Below are positions 57,314 through 64,000 of a stretch of DNA of 64,000 nucleotides, piece after piece; the first letter of the stretch is position 1; each line of letters starts with the position of its first letter. Location: positions 1,426,001 through 1,490,000 of the forward strand of contig NZ_CP096184.1 in assembly GCF_020447105.2 (NCBI RefSeq). Direction: 5' to 3'. Below the pieces are notes generated by a model. That model was not told the origin of the DNA, searched no databases, and was given only the letters and a program-made list of their open reading frames with translations. Source of the DNA: Demequina sp. TMPB413 (GTDB lineage: Bacteria > Actinomycetota > Actinomycetes > Actinomycetales > Demequinaceae). The translations under genes and the position numbers were made by a program.

Positions 57314-59008
57314 ATGCTCACCCTCGTCATCGTCGGCATCGTGTCCGGCCTCATCACCGCCATCAGCCCTTGCGTCCTGCCGGTGCTGCCAGCAATCCTG
57401 ACCTCATCCCTGCAGGACGGTGCGAGGTCTCGTAGGAGGCCGCTGGTCGTCGTCGGCGGGCTCGTCGCGAGCTTCGCAGTGTTCACGCTCCTCGGCGGCA
57501 TTCTGCTGTCAAGCCTTGGCCTTCCCGACGACCTGCTCAGGTGGGCGGGAATCGTCACCCTCGCGATCGTCGGCGTTGGTCTTGCGATTCCGGCCGTCGG
57601 GCACATCCTTGAACGGCCCTTCCAGAACACCAGGTTGCCCCGGCTGAACAGAGACGGCAACGGCTTTGTGATGGGCCTCGCGCTCGGCCTCGTCTTTGTG
57701 CCGTGCGCTGGTCCCATTCTCGCGTCCATCACCGTGCTGGCGGCGACGAATGGCCTCAGTTGGGGGCTCGTCGTGCTCACCCTGTCGTTCTCGATCGGCA
57801 TCGCCATCCCGCTGCTGACCTTTGGGGTCGCGGGCCAGAGCATCGGATCACGCATACGAGCAGTGCGCGAACGCCTGCAGACCATCCGCATCGCCTCTGG
57901 GGTAGTCCTCATCCTCACCTCGCTGGCCATCGCCACCAACATCGCGGAGCCCCTTCAACGCCTCGTTCCCGGCACGCTCGCACAGATTCAGGAGCGGATC
58001 GAGAACAATGACGGCGTGCGAGGCGAGCTTGACTCACTTGCCGGCAGGGACGATCAGCCGGCGGCCCCCGCTGGCCAACTGACTTTCGATGAGTGCGAAG
58101 AACAGACGTCCGACCGTCTCGCCGATTGCGGACCCGCCCGTGACTTCGAAGGCATTGAGGCGTGGCTCAACACCGAAGGCGGTGCGCCGCTCAGCCTCGA
58201 CGGTCTCGAAGGGCAGGTCGTGTTGCTCGACTTCTGGACGTACTCGTGCATCAATTGCCAACGCACCTTTCCCTACCTGACGGCGTGGGACGAGCGCTAC
58301 CGCGACGATGGCCTGACGATTGTTGGCGTGCACTCCCCTGAGTTCAGCTTCGAGAAGGTGGTGTCGAACGTCGAGGACGCCACCGCACGCTATGGCATCG
58401 AGTATCCCGTCGCGATCGACAACAACTTCGACACGTGGCGGGCGTGGGACCAGCGATTCTGGCCCGCGCACTATCTCATCGATCAGCAGGGCACCGTCCG
58501 CCAGGTTCATTATGGCGAGGGAGGCTACGAGGAGACGGAGCGGCTCATCCAAGAGTTGCTTGATGCTCCGGCCCAGGCCCCTGTGGAGGCCGATCCAGGC
58601 AACCACACCCAAGGTCGAACTCCAGAGCTCTACCTTGGCTGGCGGCGACTTGAGTACGCCCAGAACGAAGGGATTGCCACGGACGAACGCGAGACCTATC
58701 GCGGCACGTCCACGCCGGAGCTTCACCACTTCAGCTACGACGGCACGTGGACGATCGAGGGAGAGAGGGCGATCGCGGGACCCGACGCGCGCCTCAACCT
58801 GCACTTCTACGCGGCCGATGTCCACCTGGTGCTAGCGGGGACGGGAGAAGTCACCGTTGGCCTTGCGAGCGAATCGGACGCCAGCCGCACTGTCATCGTT
58901 GACGGAACCTCCGACTTGTACGACCTCTACGCGGGGGACCCTGTCGACGACGTCATGAGCATTGACGTGTCAGAAGGCGTCGAGGTGTACGCCTTCACTT
59001 TCGGTTGA
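57314..59008 (+). CDS. dipZ: DipZ: CcdA-thioredoxin fusion
   Basis: This membrane thiol-disulfide protein resembles mycobacterial DipZ and has 564 residues. An N-terminal CcdA domain (about 1-225, six membrane segments, redox Cys in ITAISPCVLPVLPAIL and FVPCAGPILASITVLA) carries reducing power across the membrane. Next is an extracytoplasmic TlpA-like thioredoxin domain (about 270-430, LLDFWTYSCINCQRTFPYLT with CxxC). A C-terminal beta-sandwich (about 440-564, FSYDGTWTIEGERAIAG) follows. In M. tuberculosis dipZ is in the SigK regulon. Here it directly precedes the lipoprotein-sigK-rskA group. Confidence 0.92.
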   Translation: MLTLVIVGIVSGLITAISPCVLPVLPAILTSSLQDGARSRRRPLVVVGGLVASFAVFTLLGGILLSSLGLPDDLLRWAGIVTLAIVGVGLAIPAVGHILERPFQNTRLPRLNRDGNGFVMGLALGLVFVPCAGPILASITVLAATNGLSWGLVVLTLSFSIGIAIPLLTFGVAGQSIGSRIRAVRERLQTIRIASGVVLILTSLAIATNIAEPLQRLVPGTLAQIQERIENNDGVRGELDSLAGRDDQPAAPAGQLTFDECEEQTSDRLADCGPARDFEGIEAWLNTEGGAPLSLDGLEGQVVLLDFWTYSCINCQRTFPYLTAWDERYRDDGLTIVGVHSPEFSFEKVVSNVEDATARYGIEYPVAIDNNFDTWRAWDQRFWPAHYLIDQQGTVRQVHYGEGGYEETERLIQELLDAPAQAPVEADPGNHTQGRTPELYLGWRRLEYAQNEGIATDERETYRGTSTPELHHFSYDGTWTIEGERAIAGPDARLNLHFYAADVHLVLAGTGEVTVGLASESDASRTVIVDGTSDLYDLYAGDPVDDVMSIDVSEGVEVYAFTFG

Positions 59009-59010
59009 GC

Positions 59011-59037
59011 CCATCCGACGTAGCATCCGCACCGAAT
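59011..59037 (+). promoter_or_regulatory. SigK-type promoter before the lipoprotein-sigK-rskA operon
   Basis: CCATCC at 59011-59016 and CCGAAT at 59032-59037 are 15 bases apart. Both boxes are identical to the mycobacterial SigK consensus as I recall it (where the spacer is a base or two longer). They lie 44 bases before the ATG of the small lipoprotein gene, which fits positive autoregulation of sigK. Confidence 0.7.
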
Positions 59038-59081
59038 CACCACCGTGGGAAGACCCCTTCACCCACTGAACTGGAGGAAAC

Positions 59082-59294
59082 ATGAAGACAGCGCGCATTC
59101 TCGCAGCTCCCGCGATCGCGGTCCTCGCGGCGACCCTGTTGGCTGGTTGCGGAGACCCAAAGGACGAGACGTCCGACGAGCCGACGATGTCGGAAGACAC
59201 GATGATGTCTGAGGACGCGATGGAGTCGGAAGACGCGATGGAGTCGGAAGACGCCATGATGTCCGAAGACGCGATGATGGAAGACGAAGGCTAG
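59082..59294 (+). CDS. Small acidic lipoprotein with SEDAM repeats
   Basis: This is a 70-residue precursor. The signal MKTARILAAPAIAVLAATLL ends in lipobox LLAGC (Cys23). The mature part is almost only Ser, Glu, Asp, Met: after DPKDETSDEPT come near-repeats of six residues, MSEDTM, MSEDAM, ESEDAM, ESEDAM, MSEDAM. Such a Met- and acid-rich stretch could bind metal ions (Cu, Ca) or interact with cell-wall components; none is shown. The DNA repeats in 18-base units, so length variation between strains is likely. The SigK promoter upstream and sigK downstream tie it to that regulon, in the place where mycobacteria carry MPT70/MPT83. Confidence 0.75.
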   Translation: MKTARILAAPAIAVLAATLLAGCGDPKDETSDEPTMSEDTMMSEDAMESEDAMESEDAMMSEDAMMEDEG

Positions 59295-59324
59295 CCCAAG
59301 CAAGTCGTGGCTCAAGGAGAACCA

Positions 59325-59969
59325 GTGGACCCGCAGCGGCATCTGAGAGTGGTCGACGACGCGACGGCCGCCGTCGTTCCGTCGGCCTCCTCGGCTGACC
59401 GCTCTGCACAGCGAACCGCGCTCATCGGCCAGCTGCTCGAGCGGGTGGGTCGCGGCGACGAGGTGGCGTTCGACGAGTTGTACACCGCGGTGGCCGGCTC
59501 GGTGTACGGGGTGGCGCTGAGGGTGGTGCGAGATCGCTCGATCGCAGAAGAGGTTGCTCAAGATGTCCTCGTAGAGGTGTGGCGAAGCGCAAGGAGATAC
59601 CGCCCCGAGGCTGGCAGCGGCCGTGCGTGGATTCTCACCGTGGCCCATCGTCGCGCGATTGACAGAGTGCGATCGGAGCAGGCCCACACGGACCGACTGC
59701 GTGCGCATGGAGCGAAGATGACGGGCAGCCCGGCCGAACCAGACGGCGTGGTTGACGTCGCCCATCGCGAGTGGGAAGCAAGCCGCGTGCGAGAGGGACT
59801 GCTCCTGCTCACCGAACGTCAGCAGGAGGCACTCGATCTCGCCTTCGCGAAGGGATTCACGCATCGCGAAGTCGCTGCGTCACTGGGAGTCCCCCTGGGC
59901 ACCGCAAAGGCGCGCATTCGCGACGGCCTGATCAAACTTCGAGACGCCTGGGAGGAGGAGGAACGATGA
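59325..59969 (+). CDS. sigK: ECF sigma factor, SigK type
   Basis: This is an extracytoplasmic-function sigma factor of 214 residues. Region 2 covers about 40-115 (GDEVAFDELYTAVAGSVYGV, RDRSIAEEVAQDVLVEVWRS) and region 4 about 145-205 (LTERQQEALDLAFAKGFTHR, EVAASLGVPLGTAKARIRDG). The GTG at 59325 is five bases behind AAGGAG; the longer GTG at 59307 would place the ribosome site inside the gene. The stop overlaps rskA by ATGA, as in other sigK-rskA pairs. Its assignment to SigK (ECF19) rests on the anti-sigma gene, dipZ and promoter boxes. Confidence 0.85.
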   Translation: MDPQRHLRVVDDATAAVVPSASSADRSAQRTALIGQLLERVGRGDEVAFDELYTAVAGSVYGVALRVVRDRSIAEEVAQDVLVEVWRSARRYRPEAGSGRAWILTVAHRRAIDRVRSEQAHTDRLRAHGAKMTGSPAEPDGVVDVAHREWEASRVREGLLLLTERQQEALDLAFAKGFTHREVAASLGVPLGTAKARIRDGLIKLRDAWEEEER

Positions 59970-60688
59970 ACGAGATCGTGGACGATCCTCACTCCCTTCT
60001 TGGCCCTTACGTCGTCGGCGCGGTCGACGACGTGGAGCGCAAGCTCTTCGAGAACCACCTGCGCGATTGTGCCGACTGCCGCGCAGAACTGGCGGGAATG
60101 TCCGACGTCGTCGCCATCATGGTCGATGCAGAAGCGACACCTCCGCCCGCAGCGCTACGCGCGGCAGTACGCGAGCAGGTTTCCAGGACCGCGCAACTGC
60201 CGCCTTCGGTGCCGTCGGCTCCTCGAGTTCAGACCTCTGGTCGACGACGCAGGTGGCCACTCGCTGGCGCGGTCGCCGCGGCGGCCATCGCGGTTGCAGG
60301 AATCGGGGCCTACCTCACTTCAGCGGACTCCCCCGACGCCTCTGCCCTCGAACGCGAAGTCATGATGGTCTCGTCCGCACCAGACGCGCACACGATGGAA
60401 CTCGGTCTCGGTTCATCTCATCTGGTGATGAGCGAACGCATGAACGGCGTCGCGCTCATGGGCGTCGACGCCCCCGCCCCCGCTGACGGCATGGAGTACC
60501 AACTGTGGGTGGTGATCGACGGTGGCGAGATGATGCCAGGACCCACCTTCATGCCGGACAGGGATGGCGAGTTCATGGCCGTCATGCATACGGGCTTCGA
60601 AGGCGTGACCGACTTCAAGATCACGGAGGAACCGTATGGAGGATCGGACTCCCCGACGGGAGAAGCGGTCGCGGGAGTGAGTCTCTAG
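59966..60688 (+). CDS. rskA: Anti-sigma-K factor RskA
   Basis: This is a membrane anti-sigma factor of 240 residues from the ATG at 59966. The cytoplasmic part (1-90) has the zinc-associated HxxxCxxC motif in FENHLRDCADCRAELAGM. One membrane segment follows (WPLAGAVAAAAIAVAGIGAY). The extracytoplasmic domain is of the RskA C-terminal type (SERMNGVALMGVDAPAPADG, YQLWVVIDGGEMMPGPTFM) and Met-rich. Regulated cleavage of RskA would release SigK. The 3' end overlaps the convergent LacI gene by four bases. Confidence 0.9.
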   Translation: MNEIVDDPHSLLGPYVVGAVDDVERKLFENHLRDCADCRAELAGMSDVVAIMVDAEATPPPAALRAAVREQVSRTAQLPPSVPSAPRVQTSGRRRRWPLAGAVAAAAIAVAGIGAYLTSADSPDASALEREVMMVSSAPDAHTMELGLGSSHLVMSERMNGVALMGVDAPAPADGMEYQLWVVIDGGEMMPGPTFMPDRDGEFMAVMHTGFEGVTDFKITEEPYGGSDSPTGEAVAGVSL

Positions 60689-61776
60689 GCCTCCGGAGCA
60701 GGCCCCGCCGAAGATCCCCAGCGCACCGCCAATGGGAGGTCGAAAGGCGGCGGCAGCTCGTCGCTGGCGCAAGCAAGGGCCACCCACCGAGCGATCAGAC
60801 GGCCCTTCTGGGTACCGTCCTGCACCACGCTTGTCAGGTCCAAGTGCGCGAACACGCCCTCAGTCAGACCGTCAAAGCCTGTGATGGAGACGTCTTCGGG
60901 GACACGCAACCCCAGATCCCTCGCCGCGTCCCACACTCCCCAGGCATACACGTCGGCTTGGCACACGATCGCCGTCGGCCTGACTCCCACTGGCAGCGAC
61001 AGGAGCTCCTTGCCAGCGTCGTACGCGTGTTCCCTGGTCACGATGGGACATACGGCAACGTGAGACGGCATCACCCCTACGCGAGCGAAGGCCTCAAGCC
61101 TCGCGCGCGGCACGCGCTGCGGCACGGAGCCAGGAAGTCCCTCGACGAGCGCCTTCGCGTCCTCGGCATGCAACAACGCTGGCTCTGTTTCCTCAAGTGT
61201 TGGTCGCAGCGCAACGGTCGCGATGCGTTCGTGACCCCAGCCGACGAGCGCGGTCAAGAGTTCGATGGAGGGAGCTTGTGCGTCGATGGCGACGGCCTTC
61301 TCCTCATCGGGGGTCCCGTCGAGCCGCACCCAAGGAACGCCGCGTTGCGCAAGCATGGCGTCAGTCTCCTCGATGCCATCGATGCGCCTCACGGTGATGG
61401 CCGCATCGTAGATGGCACCCGCATGGAGTTTCCTGGTGGCGGCGTCGGTGATCGGCGGCAGCAACAGCACGCCATATCCGAGCGACGCAAGTTCGCGTGA
61501 TATCCCGTCGACCACCCGCAATGCGAAGGGGTCAGTGTCAGGAGATTCAAGCAATGCCCTGGTCACCACGGCCACCACGCTCGTCCGACCGGAAGCGAGG
61601 GCCCTGCCAAGTGCGGAGGGACCCGAGTAGCCGAGTTCGCGAGCGGCGTCGAGCACGCGCTGCGTCGTCGTGGGAGACAGCCTCGAGGGGTCGGAGAAGG
61701 CGTAGGAAGCAGTTGACTTGGCCACGCCAGCCGCCTGCGCGACATCCGCCAACGTCACGGGACGTCGCTCGCTCAT
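60685..61776 (-). CDS. LacI-family transcriptional regulator
   Basis: This 363-residue repressor has an N-terminal helix-turn-helix (VTLADVAQAAGVAKSTASYA) and hinge, then a periplasmic-binding-like domain (SVVAVVTRALLESPDTDPFA, VVDGISRELASLGYGVLLLP, AIVCQADVYAWGVWDAARDL, VPEDVSITGFDGLTEGVFAH). The ATG at 61776 follows GAGGTGAGA; the longer frame to 61818 is not needed. No sugar operon is next to it, so its targets lie elsewhere. Confidence 0.9.
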   Translation of the reverse strand: MSERRPVTLADVAQAAGVAKSTASYAFSDPSRLSPTTTQRVLDAARELGYSGPSALGRALASGRTSVVAVVTRALLESPDTDPFALRVVDGISRELASLGYGVLLLPPITDAATRKLHAGAIYDAAITVRRIDGIEETDAMLAQRGVPWVRLDGTPDEEKAVAIDAQAPSIELLTALVGWGHERIATVALRPTLEETEPALLHAEDAKALVEGLPGSVPQRVPRARLEAFARVGVMPSHVAVCPIVTREHAYDAGKELLSLPVGVRPTAIVCQADVYAWGVWDAARDLGLRVPEDVSITGFDGLTEGVFAHLDLTSVVQDGTQKGRLIARWVALACASDELPPPFDLPLAVRWGSSAGPAPEA

Positions 61777-61880
61777 TCTCACCTCACTTGGAACGCCACT
61801 CGTGGCGCAACCGCTCACCCTTGAGAGTAGTCCTCGTCACAGAACTGCTGAAACGCCGCCAACGACGACGTGGCAGTCGC

Positions 61881-62708
61881 TCAGCGAGTCAAGGGGGCGA
61901 CGCGCCACGACGAATACTCTTCGTCCTCCGACCCCGCGGGGTGGGGAAGGAAAGTCGTGCCGTTGAGTTGAGCGTTGAAAAGGGCCACCTCGAACTCACC
62001 AGTGTCGGTGAGGCTGTCGGGACCAGCGTCGTCGCGGTCGTTGTGCGGTGCCTCCGGCACTGGTGCGATCGCCCACTGGGCGAACTCGTCCTGCTCCTGT
62101 TGTGGAGCTGGCGTCCACACCGCCTCTGGAGCCACTGGCACCGGTGCTACCGGCGAGAAACGCTCCCAGACGTTCGGCGTGATGCGGCCGAGCACGACGG
62201 CCAAGAAGTCGAGGCGCACCCGCGCGTCCGCCCATGTGGCGTCATTGTGCGCCCATGATGTCACCGTCTCGCCACGGATCGCGAGCGCGCGCCCTTCCGC
62301 CGCTGGGTGCATGAGCGCTTCGCGCATGGTCTCATCGAGCAGTGCGGCGGCGTAGTGTGCGCTCTCCGTCGTCACCGACCAACGACGGTCAAAGTCGGCG
62401 TCCCCCGTAGCGAAGGTCGTGGATCCGGTGGCTGGCGTGTCGACACCCGAACTCTGCGGAACAATCCGAATGCTCGGTAGCGGACGCGGCAACTGCATCT
62501 TCTCGATCGTGTAGCGCGCCGCCTCCCACCGCTCGGCCGGACGTCCGCGCCACTGGCCGCTCACATGGTGACGCATCGGTAGGCCCGCGAACGGCACGCC
62601 GTCGCACAGGTCAGTCGCCGCGGGATTTGCCGAAGCCGCATAGACAAGGCCGTGCGCTTGCGCGAACTCACGCGCTGGCCGCGCTGACCTATCGGTGCGA
62701 TCCCACAT
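61881..62708 (-). CDS. Protein of unknown function
   Basis: This 275-residue protein starts MWDRTDRSARPAREFAQAHG. I do not recognise a family. It has no signal peptide or membrane segment. It looks mainly beta/alpha (VPFAGLPMRHHVSGQWRGRP, FATGDADFDRRWSVTTESAH, VRLDFLAVVLGRITPNVWER). A Pro/Ala-rich linker (PVAPVPVAPEAVWTPAPQQE) precedes a short acidic C-terminal part. The FDRRWSVTTES segment resembles domains of hypothetical proteins in Actinobacteria that follow stress regulators. Confidence 0.55.
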   Translation of the reverse strand: MWDRTDRSARPAREFAQAHGLVYAASANPAATDLCDGVPFAGLPMRHHVSGQWRGRPAERWEAARYTIEKMQLPRPLPSIRIVPQSSGVDTPATGSTTFATGDADFDRRWSVTTESAHYAAALLDETMREALMHPAAEGRALAIRGETVTSWAHNDATWADARVRLDFLAVVLGRITPNVWERFSPVAPVPVAPEAVWTPAPQQEQDEFAQWAIAPVPEAPHNDRDDAGPDSLTDTGEFEVALFNAQLNGTTFLPHPAGSEDEEYSSWRVAPLTR

Positions 62709-62835
62709 AGTGTCTCCAGATCCGTTGCTCTACAAGGTGAGACGCTCTCGGGAGAAGATCGTGACGCCGGGCCGGGTGTGATAAATGTCACACTTGGCGA
62801 CCTGCTCTAGGTGGTCGACGGTGCATCCGGCCCGC

Positions 62836-62864
62836 TTGTTATACCCCCAGGGGTATGCTAACCT
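62836..62864 (+). promoter_or_regulatory. Promoter with CsoR/CstR-like operator
   Basis: ATACCCC (62841-62847) and GGGGTAT (62850-62856) form an inverted repeat with a two-base centre. This G/C-run palindrome is the shape bound by CsoR (copper) and CstR (persulfide) repressors. TTGTTA at 62836-62841 and TAACCT at 62859-62864 flank it with a 17-base spacer, so the operator sits between the -35 and -10 boxes. Confidence 0.65.
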
Positions 62865-62896
62865 GGCGAAAACAACCTCTTGAGAAAGGCTCAACT

Positions 62897-63070
62897 ATGT
62901 GCTCTCCCGCCACCTGCCCCACTTGTGGAAAGGCCACCTGGACCGGTTGCGGCAATCACGTCGAGCAGGCACTTGCAGGCGTCCCCCAGTCTCAGCGCTG
63001 CCAAGGACACTCGTCCGGCTCAGCGAAGGGATCTTCGTCGTCTCTCTTCGGACGCGTGTTCACGCGCTAG
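62897..63070 (+). CDS. Small Cys-rich protein, conserved in Actinobacteria
   Basis: This 57-residue protein starts at the ATG at 62897 after AGAAAGG and reads MCSPATCPTCGKATWTGCGN, then HVEQALAGVPQSQRCQGH. Five Cys, including CPTC, with His residues could bind zinc or copper or serve as a thiol carrier. Similar short proteins with the CSPATC start are frequent in Actinobacteria and have no known role. The operator upstream suggests induction by copper or reactive sulfur. Confidence 0.7.
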   Translation: MCSPATCPTCGKATWTGCGNHVEQALAGVPQSQRCQGHSSGSAKGSSSSLFGRVFTR

Positions 63071-63173
63071 CGACGCCGACGCGTGGGGCGGGGGCCCCTC
63101 CCGCGACTCTCAGGGCCGCTATCGCCGGTGATACCGTCGAAGCCGAAGTGTCGCCCACCGGAGGAGAGTCGCC

Positions 63174-64000
63174 ATGGAGGTCACGGCCCCCGCCCGCGTC
63201 CACCCTGGCTACGGGGTCCACAGCGAGGTCGGTCGCTTGCGGTCGGTGCTCGTGTGCTCGCCAGGCCTTGCCCACAATCGCCTGACCCCCTCCAATTGTC
63301 ACGACCTGCTCTTTGACGACGTGATGTGGGTTGATAACGCCCGCCGCGACCATGAGGCCTTCGTGACGCTCATGGAGGAACGCGACGTTGAGGTCCTTGA
63401 GTTGCACCGACTGCTCGCAGAGACCATGGCGATTCCCGCAGCACGAGCATGGCTGCTCGACCGCAAGCTCACGGTCGACGAAGTCGGCCTCGGGTTGGCG
63501 ACCGACCTCAGGGCCTTCCTCGACTCGCTCGACTCACACAACCTCGCGAGGTACGTCCTTGGAGGCCTGTCTCTGACTGACCTGCCACGCGACTTCTCGC
63601 CCCCCACGCTGCAACTGGTCCGCGAAGAGTCGGGCATGCGCGACTATCTGATGCCGCCACTGCCCAACACCCTCTACACCCGTGACACCACGTCGTGGAT
63701 CTATCAAGGCGTCACGTTGAATCCGCTGTTCTGGCCCGCACGCCACGCCGAGACCTTGATCATGAAGGCGGTCTACTCCTTCCACCCAGCCTTCAACGCC
63801 GCCGACCCTCGCGGGGAGTTTCTCCCAGGGTTCGGCCCTGCGGTCGATCGCGACATCTTGCCTGATGACGAACCGGACATCGACGACTACCCCGTTCACT
63901 TCTGGTGGGGAGACCCGGAACTGAATCACGGGCTCGCGACACTTGAAGGCGGCGACGTCATGCCGATCGGCAATGGCACGGTCCTCATCGGGATGTCGGA
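63174..64000 (+). CDS. arcA: Arginine deiminase (partial, 3' end off window)
   Basis: ArcA converts arginine to citrulline and ammonia. The ATG at 63174 follows GGAGGAGAG, and 275 codons are visible with the frame open at the edge. [60 protein letters not shown] and [20 protein letters not shown] are family motifs; the Asp and Glu of FDD and EGGD are in the active site. The catalytic Cys lies beyond the window. Other arc genes may follow. Confidence 0.93.
   Translation, partial: MEVTAPARVHPGYGVHSEVGRLRSVLVCSPGLAHNRLTPSNCHDLLFDDVMWVDNARRDHEAFVTLMEERDVEVLELHRLLAETMAIPAARAWLLDRKLTVDEVGLGLATDLRAFLDSLDSHNLARYVLGGLSLTDLPRDFSPPTLQLVREESGMRDYLMPPLPNTLYTRDTTSWIYQGVTLNPLFWPARHAETLIMKAVYSFHPAFNAADPRGEFLPGFGPAVDRDILPDDEPDIDDYPVHFWWGDPELNHGLATLEGGDVMPIGNGTVLIGMS

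Overview
The window is GC-rich (about two thirds G+C by eye) and carries the core gene cluster typical of Actinobacteria: smc, ftsY, amtB, glnK, glnD, ffh, rpsP, khpA, rimM, trmD, rplS, lepB, rnhB, then a DUF2469 gene, yraN, comM, dprA, xerC, a WhiG/FliA sigma gene and rpsB. Many genes start with GTG, many start/stop overlaps are ATGA or GTGA, ileS has a T-box leader of the actinobacterial translational type, and there is a SigK/RskA pair next to dipZ. I infer a high-GC Gram-positive bacterium, probably a member of the Micrococcales (a Demequina or Cellulomonas relative). The genus cannot be fixed from the sequence alone.

Layout. 1-7224 (mostly minus strand): rpsB (cut by the window edge), a secreted M23 peptidase on the plus strand, the WhiG/FliA sigma gene, xerC, dprA, comM, yraN and the DUF2469 gene. 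7347-18759 (plus): an accessory block between DUF2469 and rnhB, which are usually neighbours. It holds a sugar operon (ROK regulator, two ABC permeases, binding lipoprotein, GH15-like and GH31 glucosidases) followed by a nucleotidyltransferase gene split by a 2.9-kb IS256-type transposon. The transposon carries two passenger genes and is bounded by a visible 8-bp target duplication. 18756-23875 (minus): rnhB, lepB, rplS, trmD, rimM, khpA, rpsP, interrupted by a plus-strand membrane-protein gene and a decayed second copy of khpA. 24029-26761 (minus): a flavin electron-transfer module (membrane ferric-reductase-like protein, FMN-binding lipoprotein, a 48-residue peptide, ApbE). 26909-36036: amidohydrolase, ffh, glnD, glnK, two amtB genes, ftsY. 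36164-43044: smc, ndk, apt, two membrane proteins, folC.

43121-64000 is more mixed. It holds a beta-helix lipoprotein, a MarR regulator with a divergent SDR gene and a palindromic operator, T-box-controlled ileS, a VOC protein, a methyltransferase / membrane protein / sugar dehydrogenase operon, a CDP-alcohol phosphotransferase, an MFS transporter, dipZ / acidic lipoprotein / sigK / rskA, a LacI regulator, an unknown gene, a small Cys-rich protein behind a CsoR/CstR-like operator, and the start of arcA.

How the genes work together. The nitrogen genes form one system: a GlnR-type box lies upstream of amtB-glnK-glnD, with a second amtB just upstream. The SRP pair ffh/ftsY and lepB serve protein export. 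The rpsP-rplS run serves ribosome and tRNA maturation. The sigK-rskA-dipZ group appears to be its own regulon, because two matching promoter-like sites (CCATCC, 15-bp spacer, CGAA core) precede dipZ and the lipoprotein-sigK-rskA operon. The most unusual items are the passenger-carrying transposon, the SigK-associated Met/Asp/Glu repeat lipoprotein, the decayed khpA duplicate, the ACT-less GlnD and the flavin module with an atypical flavinylation motif.
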